NCBI GenBank assembly: GCA_020629895.1 | Contig: JAHDCM010000001.1 | Location: 5,217 to 38,442, forward strand | Direction: 5' to 3' | From: Bacteroidota bacterium | GTDB lineage: Bacteria > Bacteroidota > Bacteroidia > Chitinophagales > UBA2359 | DNA length: 33,226 nt | In this document: in pieces, positions 16,308 through 24,198 of the stretch | How the letters are laid out: each line of letters begins with the position of its first letter | Position numbering within the stretch: position 1 is the stretch's first letter | Position numbers and translations under genes: made by a program | Notes under the pieces: generated by a model | Told to the model about the DNA's origin: nothing | Databases searched by the model: none | Seen by the model: the letters and a program-made list of their open reading frames with translations, nothing else

Positions 16308-16658
16308 ATGAGTAAAAATAAACAACAACAGCAAAAACGCTTTAAGCCTAAATATCATATCAAAACTGGAGATACCGTTGTCGTGATCTCTGGAGAAGAT
16401 AAGGGTACAGAAGGGCGTGTCTTACGAATCCTTACCAAAAAAGGGAAGGCCATCGTAGAAGGTGTCAATATTATAACCAAGCACACAAAGCCAGATGCTG
16501 AAAACCCACAAGGAGGACTTGTCAAAAAAGAAGCCCCAATTTATATCGCTAAATTGATGCTTATTGATCCTAAAAGTGGTGAGCCTACCAGAGTAGGACG
16601 TAAAAAAGAAGGAAACAAAATTGTTCGTTACGCTAAAAAATCAGGGGAGGTAATCTAA
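16308..16658 (+). CDS. rplX: 50S ribosomal protein L24
   Basis: This 116-aa assembly-initiator protein of the large subunit is found at the tunnel exit. A KOW motif, KTGDTVVVISGEDKGTEGRV, lies at about residues 20-39. VEGVNIITKHTKPDAENPQGG and the C-terminal GRKKEGNKIVRYAKKSGE also match the family. The N-terminal Gln/Lys-rich stretch is variable. Its TAA stop shares one base with the rplE ATG (TAATG), suggesting translational coupling. Confidence 0.97.
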   Translation: MSKNKQQQQKRFKPKYHIKTGDTVVVISGEDKGTEGRVLRILTKKGKAIVEGVNIITKHTKPDAENPQGGLVKKEAPIYIAKLMLIDPKSGEPTRVGRKKEGNKIVRYAKKSGEVI

Positions 16659-17221
16659 TGACTTACATACCTAGACTCAAGACCAAGTATTTGGAAGAAA
16701 TCGTTCCTAAACTCCAAGAGAAATTTGGATATACTTCCATTATGCAAGTTCCTAAGCTTCAAAAGATTTGTATTAATCAAGGACTTGGAGCCGCAACAGC
16801 TGATAAGAAATTAGTAGATGTTGCCGTTAAGGAAATGACAATGATCGCTGGACAGAAAGCAGTGCCAACTATCGCCAAAAAATCAGTCTCTAACTTCAAA
16901 CTTAGAGAAGGAATGCCAATCGGTGCTAGAGTAACACTACGAGGTGATCGTATGTGGGAATTCTTAGATCGCTTTATGGCCGTAGCACTTCCACGTGTAC
17001 GTGACTTTAGAGGGGTAAATGATAAAAGCTTTGATGGGCGAGGAAATTATTCTTTAGGAGTAACCGAGCAAATCATCTTTCCAGAAATAGACCTCGACAA
17101 AGTTTCACGAATCAGTGGTATGGATGTTACCTTCGTAACTTCTGCTAATACAGATAATGAAGCCTACGAATTGTTGAGCGAATTAGGAATGCCTTTTAAA
17201 AACAAAGTTAAAATCCAATAA
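16658..17221 (+). CDS. rplE: 50S ribosomal protein L5
   Basis: This 187-aa protein is part of the 5S rRNA-L5-L18 central protuberance complex. IMQVPKLQKICINQGLG (residues about 28-44), AGQKAVPTIAKKSVSNFKLREGMPIG and the C-terminal segment NYSLGVTEQIIFPEID are standard. The start overlaps the rplX stop by one base, and rpsN follows after only 2 bases, so these three genes form the tightest part of the spc cluster. Confidence 0.98.
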   Translation: MTYIPRLKTKYLEEIVPKLQEKFGYTSIMQVPKLQKICINQGLGAATADKKLVDVAVKEMTMIAGQKAVPTIAKKSVSNFKLREGMPIGARVTLRGDRMWEFLDRFMAVALPRVRDFRGVNDKSFDGRGNYSLGVTEQIIFPEIDLDKVSRISGMDVTFVTSANTDNEAYELLSELGMPFKNKVKIQ

Positions 17222-17223
17222 TT

Positions 17224-17493
17224 ATGGCTCGTAAAGCTACCATTGCACGGGAAGAAAAGCGTAGAAAGCTTGTGAAAAAGTATGCCGAAAAAAGAGCAAA
17301 ACTGAAAGCTGAAGGACGTTATGATGAACTAGATAAGCTGCCTAAAAACGCTTCGCCAGTTCGTCTGCACAACCGATGCCGACTCACAGGAAGACCTAAA
17401 GGATATATGCGGTTTTTTGGAATTTCCAGAGTGAAATTTAGAAAACTAGCTTCTAGTGGAAAAATTCCTGGTGTTACCAAAGCAAGCTGGTAA
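17224..17493 (+). CDS. rpsN: 30S ribosomal protein S14 (zinc-independent type)
   Basis: This is an 89-aa protein of the 30S head. The ending LHNRCRLTGRPKGYMRFFGISRVKFR... KASW (residues about 55-89) is diagnostic. Only one Cys is present instead of the CxxC pairs of the short zinc form, so this is the longer zinc-free type. Unlike in most spc operons, it is followed by a strong terminator-like hairpin (17521-17553) and a 180-base gap before rpsH. Confidence 0.97.
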   Translation: MARKATIAREEKRRKLVKKYAEKRAKLKAEGRYDELDKLPKNASPVRLHNRCRLTGRPKGYMRFFGISRVKFRKLASSGKIPGVTKASW

Positions 17494-17520
17494 ACCAATA
17501 ATTATAAAAAATAACCAAAT

Positions 17521-17553
17521 AAAAAGGACGTAGTTGGCTGCGTCTTTTTTTTT
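17521..17553 (+). terminator. Intrinsic terminator-like hairpin between rpsN and rpsH
   Basis: GACGTAG (17527-17533) pairs with CTGCGTC (17538-17544) around a TTGG loop. An A run precedes it and nine T follow (17545-17553). This is a textbook Rho-independent terminator shape, placed inside what is usually one continuous spc operon. Confidence 0.75.
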
Positions 17554-17568
17554 CACATTCTTTTTTAG

Positions 17569-17576
17569 TACTTTTG
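17569..17576 (+). promoter_or_regulatory. Possible -7 box for rpsH and downstream genes
   Basis: TACTTTTG matches TAnnTTTG and lies just after the rpsN terminator, about 98 bases before rpsH. No TTG is seen at the expected -33 distance, so the call is weak. The leader beyond it contains the inverted repeats ACTGTTT/AAACAGT and GTATG/CATAC, which might form an autoregulatory structure. Confidence 0.35.
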
Positions 17577-17673
17577 TGGACTGTTTCAGATGTATGATAA
17601 AATTACATACTTCTTTGTCTCAAATCCTCTAAAACAGTACTATATTCTATTAATCATACCTTAGAGTTCAACT

Positions 17674-18081
17674 ATGTCTGCAATAACAGATACCATTGGC
17701 GATTATCTTACTAGAATACGTAATGCAAATATGGCAGGTCATCGTATCGTCGATATTCCTGCCTCCAAAATTAAAAAACGTATTACCGAAATCTTATACG
17801 ATCAAGGATATATCTTCCGATATAAATTCGAAGATACTCCTAATGGTCAAGGAATGATCAAAATCGCTCTTAAGTATGACCCAATCACCAAAGTTCCTGC
17901 CATTACCAAGCTAATTCGTTATAGCAAACCAGGACTTCGTGTTTATAAACCAGCAAACGAAATTCCTAGAGTAATGAATGGACTTGGAATCGCTATCGTT
18001 TCTACTTCTAAAGGTGTTATCACTGATAAAGAGGCAAGAGCGACCAATGTTGGAGGTGAAGTATTGTGTCTAGTTTATTAA
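17674..18081 (+). CDS. rpsH: 30S ribosomal protein S8
   Basis: This 135-aa central-domain assembly protein begins with DTIGDYLTRIRNANMAGHRIVDIPASKIKKRI and ends with GIAIVSTSKGVITDKEAR... GEVLCLVY, both family signatures. In E. coli S8 represses the spc operon through an mRNA mimic of its rRNA site. Here the gene follows a terminator and a possibly structured 120-base leader, so it may head its own transcription unit. It precedes rplF by 18 bases (true ATG at 18100). Confidence 0.97.
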   Translation: MSAITDTIGDYLTRIRNANMAGHRIVDIPASKIKKRITEILYDQGYIFRYKFEDTPNGQGMIKIALKYDPITKVPAITKLIRYSKPGLRVYKPANEIPRVMNGLGIAIVSTSKGVITDKEARATNVGGEVLCLVY

Positions 18082-18099
18082 TTTCAAATCTTGTTTTTT

Positions 18100-18651
18100 A
18101 TGTCTCGGATTGGAAAATTACCCATAGCAATTCCTGATGGAGTAAACATATCAGTAAATGATAATAATATGGTGACTGTAAAAGGTAAAAAAACTGAATT
18201 ATATCAAAAAGTCTACGAAGGAATAGAAGTGGCAGTCGAAGATGGACAAATAGTGCTTAATCGTAAGGACGACCAGAAGAAAACGCGCGCAATGCACGGA
18301 TTATACCGCTCACTTATCAATAATATGGTGACAGGTGTTTCTACTGGTTATAAAAAGCAACTCGAATTTGTAGGGGTCGGTTATCGAGCTAGTAATAAAG
18401 GACAAATCCTAGAAATGAGCGTCGGTTATTCTCATCCTATCTATTTCGCTATTCCTAAAGAAGTCAGCATTTCTTGTGAAACAGTAAAAGGTAAAAATCC
18501 TATCGTTACACTCGAATCTGCTGATAAACAACTACTAGGGCATATAGCCGCCAAAATTCGATCCTTCAGAAAGCCTGAACCATATAAAGGAAAAGGTATC
18601 AAATTCGTTGGAGAAGAATTACGTAGAAAAGCTGGTAAAACAGCCGGGTAG
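18100..18651 (+). CDS. rplF: 50S ribosomal protein L6
   Basis: This 183-aa protein lies near the factor-binding site and the sarcin-ricin loop. The ATG at 18100 gives MSRIGKLPIAIPDGV, the canonical L6 start. The frame can be extended to a TTG at 18091 but this adds only three residues and is not preferred. Two repeated alpha-beta domains are visible, the second containing GYSHPI and ending RKPEPYKGKGIKFVGEELRRKAGKTAG. The gene order rpsH-rplF-rplR-rpsE is standard. Confidence 0.97.
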   Translation: MSRIGKLPIAIPDGVNISVNDNNMVTVKGKKTELYQKVYEGIEVAVEDGQIVLNRKDDQKKTRAMHGLYRSLINNMVTGVSTGYKKQLEFVGVGYRASNKGQILEMSVGYSHPIYFAIPKEVSISCETVKGKNPIVTLESADKQLLGHIAAKIRSFRKPEPYKGKGIKFVGEELRRKAGKTAG

Positions 18652-18704
18652 TAGAATAGTAACCTTTAGTTTTTTAGATTTAAACGTATTTTCATTTTTT
18701 AGTC

Positions 18705-19052
18705 ATGGCAGTACAAAAACAAGCACGAAGACAACGAATCAGATATAAAATTCGCAAAAAAATTGTAGGTACCAGTGAACGTCCTCGATTAGCAGTGTAC
18801 AGAAGTAATAAGTATATCTATGCGCAAATAATCGACGATCGTAAAGGACATACTCTCGCATCTATTTCCTCAAAAGGAATCAATGCACAGGGAACTCGAA
18901 TCGAACAAGCAAAAGTAACTGGAAAGGCACTCGCAGAAGTTGCTCAGGCAGCAGGAGTTAGTACAGTTGTTTTTGATAGAGGTGGATACCTATTCCACGG
19001 ACGTGTAAAAGCACTCGCCGACGGAGCAAGAGAAGGAGGACTTAACTTTTAA
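18705..19052 (+). CDS. rplR: 50S ribosomal protein L18
   Basis: This 115-aa protein binds 5S rRNA in the central protuberance. RIRYKIRKKIVGTSERPRLAVYRSNKYIYAQIIDD (residues about 11-45) and the end VVFDRGGYLFHGRVKALADGAREGGLNF match the family fully. A 53-base gap follows rplF and rpsE starts 12 bases downstream. Confidence 0.97.
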   Translation: MAVQKQARRQRIRYKIRKKIVGTSERPRLAVYRSNKYIYAQIIDDRKGHTLASISSKGINAQGTRIEQAKVTGKALAEVAQAAGVSTVVFDRGGYLFHGRVKALADGAREGGLNF

Positions 19053-19064
19053 TGACGTATATCA

Positions 19065-19583
19065 ATGGCTAATATCAAAGCAAAAAAAGTAAAAGCTAGT
19101 GAGCTTAACCTAGAACACAAACTTGTAGTCGTTAACCGTGTTGCTAAAGTAACAAAAGGTGGACGTACTTTTAGCTTCGCTTCTATCGTAGTTGTAGGTA
19201 ATAAAGACGGAATCGTTGGACATGGCTTAGGAAAAGCAAGAGAAGTTGCAGAATCTATTGATAAAGCAGTGGAAGATGCTAAAAAAGATTTAGTACATGT
19301 CCCTATCAAAGATGGAGCAATTCCGCATGAACAATATGCAAAGTATGGAGCAGCAAAAGTGTTACTTAGACCTGCTTCAAAGGGTACTGGAGTAATCGCT
19401 GGTGGTGCAATGCGTGCCGTTCTGGAAAGTGCAGGTGTTACCAATGTAATCGCAAAGTCTTTAGGCTCTTCTAATCCTCATAATGTCGTGAAAGCTACTA
19501 TTAAAGCATTGTCGCTTATGCGTGACCCTGCTACCGTAGCCAAGCAAAGAGGCGTGTCTATTGATAAAGTGTTTAATGGATAA
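19065..19583 (+). CDS. rpsE: 30S ribosomal protein S5
   Basis: This is a 172-aa small-subunit protein at the mRNA entry and decoding region. The N-terminal double-stranded RNA-binding fold shows NRVAKVTKGGRTFSFASIVVVGNKDGIVGHGLGKAREV (residues about 24-61). The C-terminal domain shows LRPASKGTGVIAGGAMRAVLESAGV and ends with a short tail. The spectinomycin-loop region GGR is intact. It lies between rplR and rpmD. Confidence 0.97.
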   Translation: MANIKAKKVKASELNLEHKLVVVNRVAKVTKGGRTFSFASIVVVGNKDGIVGHGLGKAREVAESIDKAVEDAKKDLVHVPIKDGAIPHEQYAKYGAAKVLLRPASKGTGVIAGGAMRAVLESAGVTNVIAKSLGSSNPHNVVKATIKALSLMRDPATVAKQRGVSIDKVFNG

Positions 19584-19624
19584 GAAATCCATATTTAATA
19601 AGCAAGATTCTCAATTTTAAGAAG

Positions 19625-19804
19625 ATGGCTAAAGTAAAAATTACACAAGTAAAAAGTGTTATTGATCGTACCAAAAAACAAAAGGATACCATGTTCGCAC
19701 TCGGATTGCGCAAAATGCACCGAAGCGTAGAACATGAGGCTACTCCGCAAATTGAAGGGATGATCAACAAAGTGAAGCATTTAGTTAAAGTAGAATATTT
19801 ATAG
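19625..19804 (+). CDS. rpmD: 50S ribosomal protein L30
   Basis: This small 59-aa gene runs from ATG at 19625 to TAG at 19802-19804. The translation begins MAKVKITQVKSVIDRTKKQK and contains TMFALGLRKMHRSVEHEATPQI and GMINKVKHLVKVE, matching the L30 pattern of two helices on a three-stranded sheet. It fills the expected slot between rpsE and rplO, 41 bases after the former and only 4 bases before the latter. Confidence 0.96.
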   Translation: MAKVKITQVKSVIDRTKKQKDTMFALGLRKMHRSVEHEATPQIEGMINKVKHLVKVEYL

Positions 19805-19808
19805 TACC

Positions 19809-20264
19809 ATGAGTGTATTAAGCAATTTAAAACCAGCTAAAGGTTCTGTAAAAAACGCAAAACGTAAAGCTCGTGGCCCTGGTTCAGGTAGAGGTGGTAC
19901 TTCTACACGTGGACATAAAGGTGCCCAATCACGATCTGGTTACTCCAGAAAGAGAAACCATGAAGGTGGACAAACACCTATTCAAAGACGATTGCCCAAA
20001 AGAGGGTTCAAAAATATCAATCGTATTGATTACGTGGCTCTTAATCTTGGTGATATCCAACACCTCGTTGAAAAACATGATCTTTCTTCCATCTCTTTCG
20101 AAACATTGAGAGAACTTGGAATGGTAAAGCGTACAGATAAAGTAAAAGTACTTGGTAATGGCCAACTAGCTAAAGGTGTCCAAATAACAGCGCACGCTTT
20201 TAGCGAATCTGCCAAAAAAGCAATCGAAGAGCAAGGCGGAACTGCCACTATTATCGAAAAATAA
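19809..20264 (+). CDS. rplO: 50S ribosomal protein L15
   Basis: This 151-aa late-assembly protein has a long, Gly/Arg-rich N-terminal extension reaching into the 23S rRNA core: KARGPGSGRGGTSTRGHKGAQSRSG (residues about 20-44), followed by GGQTPIQRRLPKRGF. The C-terminal domain has VKVLGNGQLAKGVQITAHAFS. It is followed by a 130-base gap before secY that has no T-rich terminator but contains the hairpin GGCAA/TTGCC at 20361-20379. Confidence 0.97.
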   Translation: MSVLSNLKPAKGSVKNAKRKARGPGSGRGGTSTRGHKGAQSRSGYSRKRNHEGGQTPIQRRLPKRGFKNINRIDYVALNLGDIQHLVEKHDLSSISFETLRELGMVKRTDKVKVLGNGQLAKGVQITAHAFSESAKKAIEEQGGTATIIEK

Positions 20265-20360
20265 CTTTTTTCTTTGTCTGACTGTCAGAATTGCTGTTAA
20301 GTAACTTAAATAATAGATTTGGCTAACTAATTGCAGCTACTGATCTATATATTATACGTA

Positions 20361-20379
20361 GGCAAAAAATATTCTTGCC
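20361..20379 (+). other. Small hairpin just upstream of secY
   Basis: GGCAA at 20361-20365 pairs with TTGCC at 20375-20379, with further A-T pairing inside. It ends 15 bases before the secY ATG and could modulate its translation. There is no direct evidence for this. Confidence 0.3.
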
Positions 20380-20394
20380 TTAATCAAGATTTTT

Positions 20395-21738
20395 ATGAAA
20401 CGGTTTATTGAAACAGTTAAAAATATCTGGAAGATTGAAGATCTTCGAAACAAGATCTTATTGACACTAGGACTTATCTTAGTCTACCGTATCGGATCAT
20501 TTATCGTTATTCCTGGTATAGACCCAAAAGGTTTAAGCGATTTGACCAGTGGTGGACAAGGTATTCTAGGACTTCTAGATATGTTCGTAGGAGGGGCATT
20601 TAGTAATGCCTCTATTTTTGCATTGGGTATCATGCCATATATCTCTGCATCTATTGCGATGCAGTTATTAACATTGGCTGTCCCCTATTTCCAAAAAATG
20701 CAAAAAGAAGGTGAAAGTGGGCGAAAGAAAATCACCCAAATGACGCGCTATCTAACTGTTGCTGTAACTGCTCTCCAATCATTCGGATATATCCAGTATC
20801 TCCGTTCCATAGCTGAACCAGCTATCGTAGCAGATAGTATGTTGATCTTTACCATCTCTACTGTTATTGTACTTACCGCTGGTACCGTATTCTGTATGTG
20901 GCTCGGTGAAAAAATTACTGATAAAGGAATCGGAAATGGTATCTCACTATTAATTACAGTGGGTATTATTGCCCAACTTCCATTCGCAATAGCTGCCGAA
21001 TATGTTGCTAAGAATAGTAACGCTGCTAGTGGTGGATTAGTGAAGTTCCTGATCGAAATTGCCTTCCTAGTCGCTATTATCGCTGCTTGTGTCCTGTTAG
21101 TGCAAGGGGTTCGTAAGATTCCAGTACAATACGCAAAAAGAATTCGAGGAAATAGACAATACGGTGGTACGCGTCAATATATCCCGCTCAAACTTAACGC
21201 TTCGGGTGTAATGCCAATCATCTTCGCTCAAGCATTAATGTTTATTCCTTCACTTATCGCCCAACTCTTCCCAGAGTCTGCGCTTATGCAAAGCATGCAG
21301 TCGGGTGCTTTTATGACTTCGTTTTGGTACAATGCCGCACTATTTTTATTAGTCGTGTTATTTACCTACTTCTATACCGCCCTTATCATCAACCCTACGC
21401 AAATGGCAGATGATATGAAACGTAATGGCGGATTTATTCCTGGTGTTAAGCCAGGTAGAAAAACAGCCGATTTTATTGATACGATTCTTTCCAGAATAAC
21501 ACTGCCAGGCTCTCTATTTCTTGGCTTAGTTGCTATCATGCCAGCTTTTGCAATGATCGCAGGTATCAATACACAATTCGCAATCTTTTATGGAGGAACT
21601 TCACTACTCATCCTTGTAGCTGTAATGCTCGATACCTTACAGCAAATCGAATCGCACTTACTCATGCGTCACTACGACGGATTAATGAAAGGTGGAAGAA
21701 TTAAAGGAAGAGGTGGAATGGTAGGTGCTAGTGTGTAA
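20395..21738 (+). CDS. secY: Protein translocase subunit SecY
   Basis: This 447-aa protein is the channel-forming subunit of the inner-membrane Sec translocon, with about ten transmembrane helices. The plug and TM2 region ASIFALGIMPYISASIAMQLLTLAVP (residues about 71-96), GIGNGISLLI near 180 and the cytoplasmic loop RKIPVQYAKRIRGNRQYGGTRQYIPLKLN are hallmark sequences. The Gly/Arg-rich tail KGGRIKGRGGMVGASV is intact. Adenylate kinase, which often follows secY in other phyla, is absent; a strong hairpin and a family N element come next instead. Confidence 0.98.
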   Translation: MKRFIETVKNIWKIEDLRNKILLTLGLILVYRIGSFIVIPGIDPKGLSDLTSGGQGILGLLDMFVGGAFSNASIFALGIMPYISASIAMQLLTLAVPYFQKMQKEGESGRKKITQMTRYLTVAVTALQSFGYIQYLRSIAEPAIVADSMLIFTISTVIVLTAGTVFCMWLGEKITDKGIGNGISLLITVGIIAQLPFAIAAEYVAKNSNAASGGLVKFLIEIAFLVAIIAACVLLVQGVRKIPVQYAKRIRGNRQYGGTRQYIPLKLNASGVMPIIFAQALMFIPSLIAQLFPESALMQSMQSGAFMTSFWYNAALFLLVVLFTYFYTALIINPTQMADDMKRNGGFIPGVKPGRKTADFIDTILSRITLPGSLFLGLVAIMPAFAMIAGINTQFAIFYGGTSLLILVAVMLDTLQQIESHLLMRHYDGLMKGGRIKGRGGMVGASV

Positions 21739-21787
21739 AATGAACTCCTACAAGCTTTATCTGTTATACTTATAGAAATTAATAAAA

Positions 21788-21825
21788 CGAAGTTTCCCTG
21801 TCTGAAAATGACAAGGGAAACTTTG
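21788..21825 (+). terminator. Hairpin terminator after secY
   Basis: CGAAGTTTCCCTGTC pairs with GACAAGGGAAACTTTG around a short AT-rich loop, giving about 15 bp with one bulge. The following TTGTTGTG is only partly T-rich, so efficiency is uncertain, but its position just after secY suits the end of the spc transcript. Confidence 0.6.
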
Positions 21826-21920
21826 TTGTGTAAGTACTTGAGATGATCGCTTACTAATTCATACCATCACTCAACAACCAATAATCCTATCACCCCATCA
21901 TCAAGTAGTCATTATAAACT

Positions 21921-22161
21921 GGGCGTGTCCTTCCATAGCTCTTTCGGGAACTGGAGAAATCTGTACAGACGCAAATCTTGCGTCTCTACCGAATCCTCCA
22001 GTCCCTCAATCCCTATTTCAGGTCGGGCTATCCGCTTGTAGTTGTCTCGTAGAAAAGGTGTTCGGCTAAAAGTCCTAGCAGTGTCTTCCTTCGTCAGCCC
22101 TGCTAGTCCAAGCCTCACGAACCTGTCTACTTCGCCAAGCTACCGCTACTATCCCTCACGC
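21921..22161 (-). ncRNA. Family N structured RNA element, copy N3
   Basis: On the minus strand it reads GCGTGAGGGATAGTAGCGG (from 22161) to CACGCCC (21921). The terminal helix pairs 22157-22161 with 21923-21927. The stem 22075-22081/22100-22106 closes the 18-nt loop that is identical in all copies. The 3' arm is long: GGGAACTGGAG (21946-21956) pairs with CTCCAGTCCC (21996-22005), and nested inside is GTACAGACGCAA/TTGCGTCTCTAC (21963-21989). It lies antisense between secY and map. Confidence 0.82.
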
Positions 22162-22253
22162 AGGAGAATAGCAAAAAACGTCGAAATCAGTCGCCAATTT
22201 TAGCTTGACTGAGTACTAACTAGGATTTTTTAGAATTTGAACTATACAATACA

Positions 22254-23072
22254 TTGAGAGCATCCAAGAAAAAAATATTCTATAAAACCGATGAAGAGGT
22301 AGAGCTAATGCGACATAGTAATCAACTTGTCGGAAAAGCACATGCAGCCGTCGTGCCATTTATCGTACCTGGTGTCAAAACAACCAAACTCGATGAAATA
22401 GCCGAAGCATTTATTAGAGATCATGGAGCCGAGCCAGGATTTAAAGGATATGGTGGGTTCCCGTACACACTTTGTATCTCTATCAATGATCATGTCGTTC
22501 ATGGAATGCCTAGCGAATACGAACTCAAAGAAGGAGATGTCGTTTCTATTGATTGTGGCGTATTGGCAAACGGTTTTTATGGTGACTCAGCTTATACGTA
22601 TTGTGTAGGTGAAATTGAACCTGAAGTCAAAAAATTACTCGAAGTAACAAAGGAGTCTCTCTATAAAGGAATAGAACAGGCAGTTGTAGGACGTAGATTA
22701 GGAGATATTAGTTTTGCTATTCAACACTATTGTGAACGTATTCACAAGTATGGAGTCGTAAGAGATCTTGTCGGACATGGAGTAGGTAGAAGCCTACATG
22801 AAGGACCAGAAGTGCCAAACTTTGGAAAAAGAGGGAAAGGCCCCAAATTACAAGATGGACTTGTACTCGCCATTGAGCCAATGGTCAACTTAGGAAGAAA
22901 AGAAGTGAGAAGACTTAGTGACGGATGGACTATCGTTACCATAGATGGGAAACCCTCTGCACACTTCGAACATAGCGTTGTGGTGCGAAAAGGAAAGGCG
23001 GATATACTGTCTACTTTCGAATTTATAGAAAATGCAATAAAAAATAATAAAGAATTAACAAAAATTGCGTAA
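22254..23072 (+). CDS. map: Methionine aminopeptidase, type I
   Basis: This cytosolic metalloenzyme removes the N-terminal Met from nascent proteins. The 272-aa frame has the pita-bread fold signatures and all five metal ligands: Asp100 (SIDCG), Asp111 (GDSAY), His175 (GHGVG), Glu208 (AIEPM) and Glu239 (HFEHS), plus His83 (VVHGMP). No in-frame ATG exists near the conserved start. The best start is TTG at 22254; the next ATG (22311) would remove the conserved KTDEEVELM segment. It heads the map-infA-rpmJ block, as in many bacteria. Confidence 0.94.
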   Translation: MRASKKKIFYKTDEEVELMRHSNQLVGKAHAAVVPFIVPGVKTTKLDEIAEAFIRDHGAEPGFKGYGGFPYTLCISINDHVVHGMPSEYELKEGDVVSIDCGVLANGFYGDSAYTYCVGEIEPEVKKLLEVTKESLYKGIEQAVVGRRLGDISFAIQHYCERIHKYGVVRDLVGHGVGRSLHEGPEVPNFGKRGKGPKLQDGLVLAIEPMVNLGRKEVRRLSDGWTIVTIDGKPSAHFEHSVVVRKGKADILSTFEFIENAIKNNKELTKIA

Positions 23073-23199
23073 AAAATACGATATTTGCACTCTGTTTGGA
23101 GATTGCTAATATATAACTTTAATATTATTCGCCCTTTAGTAACAATTAAACCAAATGTTTTAAGAAGTTACTATACATTTTTTTATCTTAAATATTATA

Positions 23200-23418
23200 A
23201 TGGCCAAACAAGATTTAATTAAACAAGATGGATTAGTTATAGAATCCCTCGGAAATGCCAAATTCCGTGTTCGATTAGAAAATGGACACGAAATCATTAG
23301 TCATATCGCTGGAAAAATGCGTATGAACTATATCAAAATTCTACCAGGTGATAAGGTAGCAGTCGAAATGTCACCGTATGACCTTACAAAAGGGCGAATC
23401 ACATACCGTTATAAGTAA
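23200..23418 (+). CDS. infA: Translation initiation factor IF-1
   Basis: This 72-aa OB-fold protein binds the 30S A site and works with IF-2 and IF-3 in initiation. MAKQDLIKQDGLVIESLGNA, FRVRLENGHEIISHIAGKMRMNYIKILPGD (residues about 22-51) and KGRITYRYK are canonical. A 127-base gap separates it from map. A GATATTTGCAC segment at 23080-23090 resembles a weak promoter -7 box but has no well-spaced TTG. Confidence 0.98.
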   Translation: MAKQDLIKQDGLVIESLGNAKFRVRLENGHEIISHIAGKMRMNYIKILPGDKVAVEMSPYDLTKGRITYRYK

Positions 23419-23444
23419 GATTTTTTATACCAAATATATTACTG

Positions 23445-23561
23445 ATGAAAGTCAGAGCATCTATTAAAAAACGAAGTAGCGATTGTAAAATCGTGAAAAG
23501 AAAGGGGAAATTGTACGTTATTAACAAGAAGAACCCAAGATTTAAACAAAGACAAGGATAA
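23445..23561 (+). CDS. rpmJ: 50S ribosomal protein L36 (zinc-independent type)
   Basis: This 38-aa gene runs from ATG at 23445 to TAA at 23559-23561. The product begins MKVRASIKKRSSDCKIVKRK and ends GKLYVINKKNPRFKQRQG, a near-perfect L36 pattern. A single Cys (residue 14) remains in place of the zinc-binding Cys/His set, indicating the zinc-free form, as with S14 here. It lies 26 bases after infA and 3 bases before rpsM. Confidence 0.97.
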   Translation: MKVRASIKKRSSDCKIVKRKGKLYVINKKNPRFKQRQG

Positions 23562-23564
23562 ATT

Positions 23565-23939
23565 ATGGCACGACTAGCAGGAGTAGATTTGCCTAAGAGA
23601 AAACCATCTTTTATAGCATTGACCTATATTTATGGTATCGGGCGAACAAGAGCAAAAGAAATTCTTGACAAAGCTGAGGTAGAATACAGTAAAAAAGTTC
23701 AAGACCTCAATGATAGCGAGATTTCGCGCTTACGTCAAGTAATTGGAGATTATACCCTCGAAGGGGAATTGCGTTCAGAAGTTCAAATGAGCATTAAACG
23801 ACTCATGGACATCGGATGCTACCGAGGTGTTAGACACCGTAAAGGATTACCCGTTAGAGGACAGCAAACGCAAACCAACGCGAGAACGCGAAAAGGAAAG
23901 CGTAAAACCGTTGCTGGTAAGAAAAAAGTAACTAAGTAG
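23565..23939 (+). CDS. rpsM: 30S ribosomal protein S13
   Basis: This 124-aa head protein makes intersubunit bridges and contacts P-site tRNA. MARLAGVDLPKRKPSFIALTYIYGIGRTRAKEIL, the helix-two-turn-helix region and GCYRGVRHRKGLPVRGQQTQTNARTRKG (residues about 85-112) are diagnostic. It follows rpmJ by 3 bases. The 375-base gap before rpsK is unusual for the alpha operon and holds repeat R4. Confidence 0.98.
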   Translation: MARLAGVDLPKRKPSFIALTYIYGIGRTRAKEILDKAEVEYSKKVQDLNDSEISRLRQVIGDYTLEGELRSEVQMSIKRLMDIGCYRGVRHRKGLPVRGQQTQTNARTRKGKRKTVAGKKKVTK

Positions 23940-23962
23940 TTACCTTTATTGAATTTGTTGGA

Positions 23963-24047
23963 TAAGTAAAGATGAAAAAATAGATTGATTAAGTATTGTC
24001 AACAAAGAGATAGCTAGATTGATCAATTTGTTCTCTCCTCTTTATTA
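23963..24047 (+). repeat. Family R quasi-palindromic repeat, copy R4 (short form)
   Basis: The ends are inverted: TAAGTAAAGATGAAAAAAT opposes a right end that reads TAATAAAGAGGAGAGAAC on the other strand. Inside, GATAGCTAGATTGATCAATTTG resembles the right half of R3, but the central GGCGAGG core is missing, so it looks like an internally deleted copy. The rest of the gap (24048-24314) is AT-rich, with only a small inverted repeat (TCAATA/TATTGA) recognised. Confidence 0.65.
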
Positions 24048-24190
24048 GAGTTAAAACCTTTATCAAAATAGAGAAAGTCAATATCAAAAGTATTGATCCT
24101 AATTTGTTCCCTGTTTTATAAGAGAAAATGGCTTTTCCAACAAAATCAACTTGACTGACTAGTAAGTAGTAGTTGAAATTAAAAGTCCAG

Positions 24191-24198
24191 TACTTTTG
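24191..24198 (+). promoter_or_regulatory. Possible promoter box upstream of rpsK
   Basis: TACTTTTG fits TAnnTTTG and a TTG lies 15 bases upstream (24173-24175), a shorter spacing than usual. It could restart transcription after repeat R4, 117 bases before rpsK. The support is weak. Confidence 0.3.

Noticed and set aside
23065..23090. Promoter-like TTG plus TATTTG before infA
   Set aside because: The spacing is too short and the -7 box deviates from TAnnTTTG, so I mention it only under infA.
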